Source: GCA-2698665 sp038101125
Lineage (GTDB): Bacteria; Pseudomonadota; Gammaproteobacteria; GCA-002705445; GCA-002716945
Length of the DNA: 43,705 nt
Direction of reading: 5' to 3'
Assembly (NCBI GenBank): GCA_038101125.1
Contig: JAYNVZ010000009.1
Span: 1 to 43,705 of the forward strand
Shown: piece after piece, positions 25,064 through 33,023 of the stretch
Layout of the letters: the number at the start of each line of letters is the position of its first letter
Numbering within the stretch: the stretch's first letter is position 1
Program-made: the position numbers and the translations under genes
Notes under the pieces: model-generated
The model's input: the letters and a program-made list of their open reading frames with translations, nothing else
Told to the model about the DNA's origin: nothing
The model's database searches: none

Positions 25064-25774
25064 ATGTTTTCAAATGTTCATATAGTTTTAGTAAATACGT
25101 CTCATCCAGGTAATATAGGATCTACCGCCAGGGCTATGAAAACGATGGGTTTTAAGAATTTATCATTAGTTAGCCCAAAAGAGTTTCCGTCTATGAAGGC
25201 AGATGCCCTAGCTGTAGGTTGTTCGGATATATTAGATAAGGCAAAAGTATTTACAGACTTACCGTCTGCTATTGAAGGTTCAAATATAAATATTGGTCTA
25301 TCTGCAAGATCACGTCGTGCATCAATACCTTCTATGTCGATAAAAGAATGCACAACTTATATAATTAACAATAATAATATTAATATTAATCTTATTTTTG
25401 GAAATGAGTCTTCAGGTTTGTCCAATGAAGAGCTTTTAGTATGTGATTATATTGTTAGTTTGCCCACTCACAATGACTATACTTCATTAAACTTATCTGC
25501 TGCTGTTCAAATACTTACATATGAGCTTTATAAAAGTTCTAATCAAACACCAGATATAAACGTAAAGGAATTTAAACCAGCATCATCAAAGGAACGCAAT
25601 TATTTTATACAATCACTAATTTCATTGTTGAAACATACAAATTTCATAACATCAAAGAATCATATTTCTCTAACTAAGAAGATCCATATTCTTTTTAATA
25701 AGTCTAACCTTGAAAAAGAAGAGGTAAATATGCTAATGGGTATCATTAGCTCTATCAATAAAAAACTAAAGTAA
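25064..25774 (+). CDS. trmJ: tRNA (cytidine/uridine-2'-O-)-methyltransferase TrmJ
   Basis: 236 aa SPOUT methyltransferase that 2'-O-methylates position 32 of certain tRNAs. Signature segments: VLVNTSHPGNIGSTARAMKTMG at 9-30, LSARSRR, LIFGNESSGLSNEEL and SLNLSAAVQI, which make the trefoil knot and SAM site. It lies directly before iscR as in E. coli; its stop codon overlaps the IscR box. No Shine-Dalgarno is visible. Confidence 0.93.
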   Translation: MFSNVHIVLVNTSHPGNIGSTARAMKTMGFKNLSLVSPKEFPSMKADALAVGCSDILDKAKVFTDLPSAIEGSNINIGLSARSRRASIPSMSIKECTTYIINNNNININLIFGNESSGLSNEELLVCDYIVSLPTHNDYTSLNLSAAVQILTYELYKSSNQTPDINVKEFKPASSKERNYFIQSLISLLKHTNFITSKNHISLTKKIHILFNKSNLEKEEVNMLMGIISSINKKLK

Positions 25775-25798
25775 TAGTTGATAAGATTACTAGGTTAT
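25774..25798 (+). promoter_or_regulatory. IscR type 1 binding site
   Basis: By eye 19 of 25 positions fit the published type 1 consensus ATASYYGACTRWWWYAGTCRRSTAT, with a near-complete left half (ATAGTTGA) and a right half ending GGTTAT. It covers the -35 and spacer of the iscR promoter, the arrangement used for autorepression by [2Fe-2S]-IscR. Confidence 0.65.
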
Positions 25799-25806
25799 AG
25801 GATAAT
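25778..25806 (+). promoter_or_regulatory. Promoter of the isc operon
   Basis: TTGATA (25778-25783), 17-nt spacer, GATAAT (25801-25806). The -10 ends 6 nt before the iscR ATG, predicting an mRNA that starts at the initiation codon. Confidence 0.6.
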
Positions 25807-25812
25807 TAGGCC

Positions 25813-26280
25813 ATGAAACTTACAACTAAAGGACGTTACGCAATAATCGCTATGGTTGATTTAGCCATAAATGGCATAGATGAACCTGCACCTCTGAAAG
25901 AGATTTCTATTAGACAAAAAATCTCTCTTTCTTATCTGGAACAACTTTTTTCTAAACTTAGAATATGTGGGCTAGTTAAGAGTATACGTGGACCGGGTGG
26001 AGGCTACATGCTTAATAAGAACCCATCAAATCTAAATTTATTGGATATAATAACAGCTGTAGATGAAAAAATTGATCAGACTCAATGCGGCGGAGCAATG
26101 AACTGTATTAATGATAAACCTTGCTTGACTCACTTTATTTGGACAGATTTGAACAATAAAATTAATGATTATATGAGAGAGATAACATTGAGTGATATAA
26201 CATTAAGAAAAGACGTCCAAAGTATTATATTTTTTAGGGAGAATAAAAATGTCATCAGGAATCAAAGAGCAGAAAAATAA
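25813..26280 (+). CDS. iscR: Fe-S cluster assembly transcriptional regulator IscR
   Basis: 155 aa Rrf2-family regulator. MKLTTKGRYAIIAMVDLA begins the winged helix; LSYLEQLFSKLRICGLVKSIRGPGGGY is the DNA-binding part. The [2Fe-2S] ligands Cys92, Cys98, Cys104 and His107 are all present at E. coli spacing. It senses cluster status and represses its own operon. A matching IscR box overlaps the promoter. The start codon lies 6 nt after the -10 and has no usable Shine-Dalgarno. iscS begins inside its last 32 nt. Confidence 0.97.
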   Translation: MKLTTKGRYAIIAMVDLAINGIDEPAPLKEISIRQKISLSYLEQLFSKLRICGLVKSIRGPGGGYMLNKNPSNLNLLDIITAVDEKIDQTQCGGAMNCINDKPCLTHFIWTDLNNKINDYMREITLSDITLRKDVQSIIFFRENKNVIRNQRAEK

Positions 26281-27496
26281 TTTAAGTATACCTATTTATT
26301 TAGATTACTCAGCAACTACACCAGTTGATGAGAGAGTAGCTAAGGCAATGGCTGATTGTCTGACAAAAGAAGGAACTTTTGGAAATCCTGCATCTCGATC
26401 TCATCCATATGGGTGGGATAGCGAAAAACTAATAGATCAAGCAAGAATTAATGTCGCTAACTTATTAGGTGCTGACAAAAGAGAAATAATATGGACAAGT
26501 GGTGCAACTGAATCAGATAACCTTGCAATCAAAGGTGCTGCATATTTTTACAAGGAAAAAGGAAATCATCTTATTACCTTATCTACTGAGCATAAAGCCG
26601 TTTTAGATACTATGAGATTTCTAGAATCGGAAGGTTTCGAAGTCACATACCTAGACCCTAAAGATAATGGGTTAGTTGATATTGATGAATTAAAAAAAGC
26701 TATCAAACCCACTACCATACTTATTTCCATCATGCATGTGAATAATGAAATTGGAGTCATACAAGATCTGGAATCTATCGGTAAGTTATGTAAAGAAAAT
26801 AAGATAGTTTTTCATGTAGACGCTGCACAAAGCCCCGGAAAAGTTGAGATAGATGTAAATAAATTTAATATTGATCTATGCGCTTTATCTGCTCATAAAG
26901 CATACGGACCTAAAGGAATTGGAGCATTGTATGTAAGAAGAAAACCTAGAATTAGGTTGCAGCCGCAGATGCATGGCGGAGGTCATGAAAGAGGTTTTAG
27001 GTCAGGCACATTACCAACACATCAAATTGTAGGTATGGGTGAAGCATTTAAATATGCTAAAACTGAAATGTCTAAAGATAATAAGAAAATTAAGAAACTC
27101 AGAGATATGCTTTGGGATGGTTTGAAGGATATGGAGGAAATATATCTTAATGGAGATCTTAACCAGCGAATACCTGGTAATTTAAATATTAGCTTTAATT
27201 TTGTTGAAGGCGAAAGTCTTATTATGGCAATTAAGGATATTGCAGTATCATCTGGATCAGCATGTACATCCGCTAGTTTGGAACCTAGTTATGTACTAAG
27301 AGCTCTAGGAAGAGAGGATGAGCTTGCACATAGTTCTATCAGAATGACTATAGGTAAATATACGACTGAGGAAGAAATTTTACATACTATAGATTTATTA
27401 AAAAATGCAGTCTCAAAACTCAGAGCCTTATCTCCTTTATGGGACATGTATAAAGAAGGCATAGATCTAAAAACTGTTAAGTGGGCATCACATTAA
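26249..27496 (+). CDS. iscS: Cysteine desulfurase IscS
   Basis: 415 aa PLP enzyme that takes sulfur from cysteine and passes it to scaffold proteins and tRNA-thiolation enzymes. YLDYSATTPVDERV at ~18-31, PLP Lys217 in LSAHKAYGPKG, and active-site loop Cys339 in SSGSACTSASLEPS. The C-terminus ends in the usual SPLWDMYKEGIDL ... KWASH, the region that docks IscU in other bacteria. AGGGAG 7 nt upstream supports the start inside iscR. The next gene is iscA after 4 nt: iscU is missing. Confidence 0.97.
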   Translation: MSSGIKEQKNNLSIPIYLDYSATTPVDERVAKAMADCLTKEGTFGNPASRSHPYGWDSEKLIDQARINVANLLGADKREIIWTSGATESDNLAIKGAAYFYKEKGNHLITLSTEHKAVLDTMRFLESEGFEVTYLDPKDNGLVDIDELKKAIKPTTILISIMHVNNEIGVIQDLESIGKLCKENKIVFHVDAAQSPGKVEIDVNKFNIDLCALSAHKAYGPKGIGALYVRRKPRIRLQPQMHGGGHERGFRSGTLPTHQIVGMGEAFKYAKTEMSKDNKKIKKLRDMLWDGLKDMEEIYLNGDLNQRIPGNLNISFNFVEGESLIMAIKDIAVSSGSACTSASLEPSYVLRALGREDELAHSSIRMTIGKYTTEEEILHTIDLLKNAVSKLRALSPLWDMYKEGIDLKTVKWASH

Positions 27497-27500
27497 ACTT

Positions 27501-27824
27501 ATGAGTATTACGATTACAGAAAACGCTGCAAAACATGTTTCAGCCCATCTTTTATCAAGAGGCAAAGGAATAGGTTTACGATTAGGTGTAAAAACAACTG
27601 GATGTTCAGGTTTAGCATATGTAATAGAATTTGCAGATAAAATTGAGACTGATGATAAAATTTTTGAAGACAAAGGCATTAAGCTGATTATAAATCCTAA
27701 AAGTTATGCATATTTAAAAGGAACAGAGCTAGATTTTGGCAGGGAAGGGCTCAATGAGGGTTTTAAATTTAATAATCCAAATGTCAAAGATAAATGCGGC
27801 TGTGGTGAGAGTTTTAATGTTTAA
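27501..27824 (+). CDS. iscA: Iron-sulfur cluster assembly protein IscA
   Basis: 107 aa A-type carrier. The three cluster cysteines are Cys35 (TTGCSG), Cys99 and Cys101 (CGCGESF). It is not IscU, which has a different Cys/Asp/His pattern and an LPPVK motif, neither present. A-type carriers pass clusters to [4Fe-4S] targets. Only 4 nt separate it from iscS, and hscB starts on its stop codon's last base. Confidence 0.96.
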   Translation: MSITITENAAKHVSAHLLSRGKGIGLRLGVKTTGCSGLAYVIEFADKIETDDKIFEDKGIKLIINPKSYAYLKGTELDFGREGLNEGFKFNNPNVKDKCGCGESFNV

Positions 27825-28339
27825 TGGATATTTTAAAACAGAACTTTTTTGAATTATTTAATATAGAAATTTCGGTAGATATAAATAAATCTGATCTAGA
27901 TGAGAAAGTAAAAATTTTGCAGAATAACTTTCATCCTGATAAATTCATAAATGGGTCAGACTTTGAGAAAAGACTAGCATTACAAATTTCTTCATATATA
28001 AATGATGGGTACAAAGTACTTGGCGATATAGTCTTAAGGGTGGAGTATATTTTGAAGATCAATAACTTTAATAAAGATGAATCTACAACAATTAATGATA
28101 TTGATTTTTTACAAGAACAAATTATGTACAATGAGCTCATTGAATCTTTAAAAGAAAATCTAAAGGAGAATGTAATAGATGATAATCTCTCGGGCATTAA
28201 GTTAAAATTAAGAAATACGATTAACAATATTAAACTAGCTTATCAAGATCGTGACTTTGAAGATATATGGCAGAATTTATCAAAGTTAAGGTTTTATATT
28301 AATAATATCAATGAACTTATAAAAATGAGAAATAAATGA
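27824..28339 (+). CDS. hscB: Fe-S assembly co-chaperone HscB
   Basis: 171 aa J-domain protein. The HPD motif is His37-Pro38-Asp39 in NNFHPDKF; the following segment (LALQISSYINDGYKVLGD) and a C-terminal helical bundle (EDIWQNLSKLRFYIN) fit HscB. In other bacteria it delivers IscU to HscA. Start overlaps the iscA stop by 1 nt; stop overlaps the hscA start by 4 nt. Confidence 0.95.
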   Translation: MDILKQNFFELFNIEISVDINKSDLDEKVKILQNNFHPDKFINGSDFEKRLALQISSYINDGYKVLGDIVLRVEYILKINNFNKDESTTINDIDFLQEQIMYNELIESLKENLKENVIDDNLSGIKLKLRNTINNIKLAYQDRDFEDIWQNLSKLRFYINNINELIKMRNK

Positions 28340-30171
28340 GCTTGCTTCAAATATCAGATCCTACAATAACAAATGAGAGTCTAAAAAAATTTGTAGTTGG
28401 TATCGATCTTGGAACGACAAATTCTTTGATCGCTTCTTATGGCTCAAATCTTAAAATTTATCAAGAAAACCCATCTAATTTAATACCATCTGTTGTAGGT
28501 ATACAGAAGAATGATAATACTCTGGTTGGAAATAATGCATGTCTTCAATTAGACTCTGAAACTACGATTATCAGATCAATAAAAAGAATAATGGGATTAT
28601 CTTACGTAGATGTTAAAAAACTTGAACATCAAGAAAGCTTTCGAGTTGTTAGGTCGCAAAATGATCTCCCTTGTATTACTGTTAATGATAAAGAGTATTC
28701 AGCTATTGATATCTCTTCTAAAATTCTCTCTCATCTTAAACAACTCGCTGAGTCTATGGAAAACAAAACACTTGATGGTGCAGTTATAACTGTTCCTGCA
28801 TATTTCAATGACATACAGCGACAAGCAACTAAGAACGCTGCAAAAATGTCTGGTATTAATGTTTTGAGATTATTAAATGAACCTACTGCTGCGGCTCTAG
28901 CGTATGGCCTTGAGTCTAATGAGACAGGCTCATTTGTAATTTATGATTTTGGTGGAGGCACATTTGATGTGTCTGTGCTTAATTTAGATAAAGGTATATT
29001 TAAAGTGTTATCAACAGATGGCAATACTCGTCTTGGTGGAGATGATATTGATAATGCTATAAGTATATGGCTATCAGATAATTATTCATTTATGCAAAAA
29101 TATAGCCACGCTGAAATTAAAGAATATGCTAAATCTTTAAAAGAGTCTATTGCTAATAAAGAGTCTATTTCTATAAAAGTAAATGAAAACTCTGTGACTC
29201 TTTCTCAGGACCAGTTCCAAGATATTATTGCTCCAATCCTAAATGAGACTTTTGAGATAGTAAAAAATGCTATAACTGTTTCAGGTTTATCTTCCAGTGA
29301 AATCAAAAATATTATATTAGTCGGTGGATCAACAAGAATTAATTGTATTAAGAATTTATTGGAAAAAAAATTTTCTTGTCCTATCTTAAATAATATTGAT
29401 CCCGAGATAGTGGTTGCTCATGGAGCAGCAATACAGGCATCCTTGCTATCTGGAAATAATAAAGATAATATCCTTTTACTCGATGTTTTACCTCTTTCTC
29501 TTGGTATTGAGACATATGGTGGGCTTGCTGAAAAAGTAATCTTAAGAAATACACCAATACCCATAAAACTCAGAAAAACTTTTACTACTTTCAAGGATGG
29601 GCAATCTAAGTTATTAATAAATGTTATTCAGGGTGAAAGAGAGTTGGTTGACGATTGTAATTCATTAGGTAGCTTTATCTTATCAGATATACCATCAATG
29701 GTCGCTGGAGGTCCAAGGATTGATGTAGATTTTCAAATAGATGCAGATGGTATTTTGTCAGTTTCAGCCACAGAAACCACAACAGGAAATACATCAACAA
29801 TCGAGGTAAAGCCATCGTATGGTTTATCTGAATCAGATATTACTCAAATGATTAATGATTCTAATGAAAGCGCAGAAATTGATATGAATTTAAGACGCCT
29901 CAATGAGTCTATTGTAGAAGGCAAGAGAGTGGTGTACGCATTGGAGCAGGCACTCAATAATGATGGCAAAGATCTTTTATCAAATGAGGAGTATCAGTCG
30001 ATTATTGATAAATTAGATATCTTGAAATCAAGCATATCTGGTGATAATTCTGACTTAATTGAACATGCAATTAAGGAAGTAGAAAAACAATCTGAATTTT
30101 ATGTTGAACGAAGAATGAATAGTAGTATAAAGTCACTCATTGCAGGTAAAGGGATAGATGATATACTGTAA
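28336..30171 (+). CDS. hscA: Hsp70-type chaperone HscA
   Basis: 611 aa. Nucleotide-binding domain: VVGIDLGTTNSLIAS at ~20-34, PAYFNDIQRQATKNAAKMSG, LNEPTAAALAYGLE and YDFGGGTFDVSVL; then the substrate domain with LLDVLPLSLGIETYGG. HscA is dedicated to IscU in known systems, binding its LPPVK motif, so its presence implies that a client scaffold exists elsewhere in the genome. Length matches the family (~616). Confidence 0.96.
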   Translation: MSLLQISDPTITNESLKKFVVGIDLGTTNSLIASYGSNLKIYQENPSNLIPSVVGIQKNDNTLVGNNACLQLDSETTIIRSIKRIMGLSYVDVKKLEHQESFRVVRSQNDLPCITVNDKEYSAIDISSKILSHLKQLAESMENKTLDGAVITVPAYFNDIQRQATKNAAKMSGINVLRLLNEPTAAALAYGLESNETGSFVIYDFGGGTFDVSVLNLDKGIFKVLSTDGNTRLGGDDIDNAISIWLSDNYSFMQKYSHAEIKEYAKSLKESIANKESISIKVNENSVTLSQDQFQDIIAPILNETFEIVKNAITVSGLSSSEIKNIILVGGSTRINCIKNLLEKKFSCPILNNIDPEIVVAHGAAIQASLLSGNNKDNILLLDVLPLSLGIETYGGLAEKVILRNTPIPIKLRKTFTTFKDGQSKLLINVIQGERELVDDCNSLGSFILSDIPSMVAGGPRIDVDFQIDADGILSVSATETTTGNTSTIEVKPSYGLSESDITQMINDSNESAEIDMNLRRLNESIVEGKRVVYALEQALNNDGKDLLSNEEYQSIIDKLDILKSSISGDNSDLIEHAIKEVEKQSEFYVERRMNSSIKSLIAGKGIDDIL

Positions 30172-30177
30172 AACGTA

Positions 30178-30519
30178 ATGCCAAAGATAACTTTTTTACC
30201 AAATGAAGATATATGCCCAGAGGGAGCTACTATTGAAGTTGCCAAAGGAACGAGTATATGCAGAGCTGCATTAGATAGTGGTATATCTATAGAGCATGCC
30301 TGCGAATTATCATGCGCTTGCACGACATGCCATGTGTATGTAAAAGAAGGTCTAGATTCACTATCAGAAGCTACTGATGATGAGGATGATTATCTAGATA
30401 AAGCATGGGGGCTACAGAGTAATTCAAGGCTAAGTTGCCAAGCCATTGTGGCCGATGAAGACTTAGTTGTTGAAATCCCCAAATATACAATCAATCATGC
30501 TTCGGAGCGGCACTCATGA
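30178..30519 (+). CDS. fdx: ISC system [2Fe-2S] ferredoxin
   Basis: 113 aa adrenodoxin-type ferredoxin. Ligands Cys42, Cys48, Cys51 (CELSCACTTC) and Cys87 (SRLSC), with the acidic DDEDDYLD helix near 67-74 that docks partners. It supplies electrons for cluster formation on the scaffold. It follows hscA by 6 nt and overlaps iscX by 4 nt. Confidence 0.96.
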   Translation: MPKITFLPNEDICPEGATIEVAKGTSICRAALDSGISIEHACELSCACTTCHVYVKEGLDSLSEATDDEDDYLDKAWGLQSNSRLSCQAIVADEDLVVEIPKYTINHASERHS

Positions 30520-30713
30520 CACTAAAATGGACAGATAGTCTTGATATTGCAATACAACTGGATGAGAAATTCCCAGATATTGACCCTCAGAAAATAAGAT
30601 TTACTGATCTTCATCAATGGATTTGTGAATTAGATGACTTTAATGATGATGCGTCTAAGTCTAATGAAAAGATTTTAGAAGCTATACAAATGCTTTGGAT
30701 AGAGGAGAAGTAA
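30516..30713 (+). CDS. iscX: Fe-S assembly protein IscX
   Basis: 65 aa, acidic. LKWTDSLDIAIQLDEKFP, then IRFTDLHQWICELDDF and SNEKILEAIQMLW match IscX (YfhJ) throughout. It binds IscS and iron and tunes desulfurase activity. It closes the isc cluster; ndk begins 2 nt after the stop. Confidence 0.95.
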   Translation: MTLKWTDSLDIAIQLDEKFPDIDPQKIRFTDLHQWICELDDFNDDASKSNEKILEAIQMLWIEEK

Positions 30714-30715
30714 TC

Positions 30716-31117
30716 ATGGATTATGAGAAAAGTCTTGGCATCATAAAACCTGATGCTGTAGAAAGGAATTTAATAGGCTCAATTATTAAAATTATTGAGG
30801 ATAACAATATCAAGATTAATCAGATGAAGATGTTAGAGTTAACTACATCCATGGCTGAGGAATTTTATAATATTCATAAAGGCAAACCTTTTTATGAAAA
30901 ACTAATTTCTTATATGACATCTGGACCAGTCGTTTTAATGGTTCTTGAGGGCAATGATGTGGTGAAGAGATATAGAGATTTGATGGGTAAAACTAATCCA
31001 GAAGAGGCCGATGAGGGCACAATTCGTAAGTTGTATGCTAAAGACACTACTTTTAACTCCGTACATGGCTCTGATAGTATTGAGAATGCTTTAACTGAAA
31101 TTAGTTTATTTTTTTAA
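30716..31117 (+). CDS. ndk: Nucleoside diphosphate kinase
   Basis: 133 aa. SLGIIKPDAVERNLIG at 6-21, HKGKPFYEKLISYMTSGPVV, and the phosphohistidine His117 in NSVHGSDS. It equilibrates NTP pools. The C-terminus ends at ISLFF, some ten residues short of E. coli Ndk. The start at 30716 follows GAGGAG by about 8 nt; an upstream in-frame codon at 30695 lies inside iscX and adds non-homologous residues. Confidence 0.95.
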   Translation: MDYEKSLGIIKPDAVERNLIGSIIKIIEDNNIKINQMKMLELTTSMAEEFYNIHKGKPFYEKLISYMTSGPVVLMVLEGNDVVKRYRDLMGKTNPEEADEGTIRKLYAKDTTFNSVHGSDSIENALTEISLFF

Positions 31118-31128
31118 CCAAATAGATT

Positions 31129-32412
31129 ATGAAAACTGATGCTATACAATCAATAAAGGGTTTTAAAGATATACTACCCTCTGAGATTAAATATTATAAA
31201 TATATTGAAAAAATAATATTTGATATTTCAAATCAATATGCCATCAATGAACTTAGATTGCCATTCATAGAAAAATCAGAACTATTCATGAAATCCATTG
31301 GAGACAACACAGATATCGTTAACAAGGAAATGTATAATTTTATTGATAAAAATGGAGAGTCAATCTGCTTGAGACCAGAGGGCACTGCCTCAGTTGTTAG
31401 GTCAGTGATTGAACATAATCTAGTTTATGATCGTGGACTTAAAAAACAAAAGTATATGTACTATGGTCCTATGTTTAGACATGAAAAACCACAAAAAGGA
31501 AGATATAGGCAGTTCAATCAATTTGGCATTGAATACTTTGGTTTTAGTGATACAAATAGTGATTTAGAATTAATTATATTAGGTGGCCATGTTTTTGACA
31601 AACTTGGACTTAAAAATATAAAGCTGCATATAAATTCATTGGGAGATAAGAATGATAAAAGTAAATATGCAGAAATTGTTATGAAGTTTTTTGCATCAAT
31701 TAAAAATAAACTTGATGATTATCAACTAAATACTTTAAATAAAAACCCACTAAGATTATTGGATAGCAAAAAAGATAATATAAAAGATATTTTAGAACAA
31801 ATACCTACTATGACAGAGACACTCTCCAATGAATCAAAGACAAGATTTAATATACTATTGGATAAATTAGATGCTATCGGCATAGATTATATTCTAGATA
31901 ATTCAATTGTCAGAGGCCTTGATTATTATAATGATACGGTTTTTGAGTGGCGAGACATGTCTTTGGGTAGTCAAAATGCTGTTTGTGCAGGCGGTAGATA
32001 TGATTCTTTGGTGCAAAATACTGGAGGCAACGATGTTCCAGCGATAGGTTTTGCAATGGGTGTCGAGAGAATTGTCGAGCTAATAAAAAATATAGATATC
32101 TCTTTTGATAATCAACAGTTCATAATACCAATAATATCAACATTAACTGAAACTGAATCATATGGAGTAGAATTAGCTACCTTCCTTCGTCATAGGTATC
32201 CATACCTGAGTTTTTATACGACTGATAGTTCTGCAAGTCTATCCTCGCAGACTAAAAGTGCCTTAAAAATTAATGATACTTTTATTATTCTTATAACTAA
32301 TGAAAATATTAAGGATAAATCTATTACAGTTAGGATGAAAGAAAATAAAATGAATGATACTATTCTTACCAACGATGAATTAATTAAACTTATGGATAAA
32401 TCTTATGGCTGA
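31129..32412 (+). CDS. hisS: Histidyl-tRNA synthetase
   Basis: 427 aa class II synthetase. SIKGFKDILPSE at the N-terminus, motif 2 around YGPMFRHEKPQKGRYRQFNQFG, SICLRPEGTASVVR, and the HisS-specific IVRGLDYYNDTVFEW and CAGGRYDSL. It lies 11 nt after ndk. In E. coli and many relatives rlmN, pilF/rodZ and ispG sit between ndk and hisS; none is here. The end overlaps yfgM by 8 nt. Confidence 0.96.
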   Translation: MKTDAIQSIKGFKDILPSEIKYYKYIEKIIFDISNQYAINELRLPFIEKSELFMKSIGDNTDIVNKEMYNFIDKNGESICLRPEGTASVVRSVIEHNLVYDRGLKKQKYMYYGPMFRHEKPQKGRYRQFNQFGIEYFGFSDTNSDLELIILGGHVFDKLGLKNIKLHINSLGDKNDKSKYAEIVMKFFASIKNKLDDYQLNTLNKNPLRLLDSKKDNIKDILEQIPTMTETLSNESKTRFNILLDKLDAIGIDYILDNSIVRGLDYYNDTVFEWRDMSLGSQNAVCAGGRYDSLVQNTGGNDVPAIGFAMGVERIVELIKNIDISFDNQQFIIPIISTLTETESYGVELATFLRHRYPYLSFYTTDSSASLSSQTKSALKINDTFIILITNENIKDKSITVRMKENKMNDTILTNDELIKLMDKSYG

Positions 32413-33022
32413 GAACTATACTGAAGAAGAAGATAAGCTAATAAGTTGGTTTAAAGAAAATTATATAAATATGGTAATAGGTATTGCTGTCGGCATAGCG
32501 CTAGTTTTGGGGTATAATTATCAACAAGATAATACTCTCAATTACCAATATGAGATATCATTAAAGTATGAAAAAGCTTTAGCTGGTTATCAGGAAAAAG
32601 AATACACTTCTATACTCTCACTATCTGAAGAATTATCTAAGACTGACCCAGGGAATATCTACACCTCTTTAACAAACCTTTATTCAGCCAAAATACACCA
32701 TGATAAAAAAGAATATGACAAGGCATTAAATTCATTAAATCATATAGCTAAGAATTCTAAATCTGATGAAATATTAAATATAGCAAAATTAAGGTCAGCA
32801 AGAATTCTTATATATCTCAAGAGATATGATGAAGCAAAAGATACAATTCTTTCGATTGAGAATTATATTACTCAAGTAATTCCAACAGAGTTATTGGGCG
32901 ATATAGAGTACTACAGTAATAATCTCAAAGAAGCTAAAAATTTCTATCAACTTAGCCTCAAAAATGAAATGACTCCTAATAAGAGAAAAATTATTGAAAA
33001 TAAAATCAACTCAATTAATTAG
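32405..33022 (+). CDS. yfgM: YfgM-type tetratricopeptide membrane protein
   Basis: 205 aa: a short cytoplasmic N-terminus (EEEDKLISWFKENY), one membrane helix (~22-38) and a periplasmic TPR-like domain. This is the YfgM/UPF0070 arrangement, a partner of the PpiD chaperone at the Sec translocon. Between hisS and bamB it is in its usual place. The gene ends 1 nt before the bamB start. Confidence 0.9.
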   Translation: MAENYTEEEDKLISWFKENYINMVIGIAVGIALVLGYNYQQDNTLNYQYEISLKYEKALAGYQEKEYTSILSLSEELSKTDPGNIYTSLTNLYSAKIHHDKKEYDKALNSLNHIAKNSKSDEILNIAKLRSARILIYLKRYDEAKDTILSIENYITQVIPTELLGDIEYYSNNLKEAKNFYQLSLKNEMTPNKRKIIENKINSIN

Positions 33023-33023
33023 T

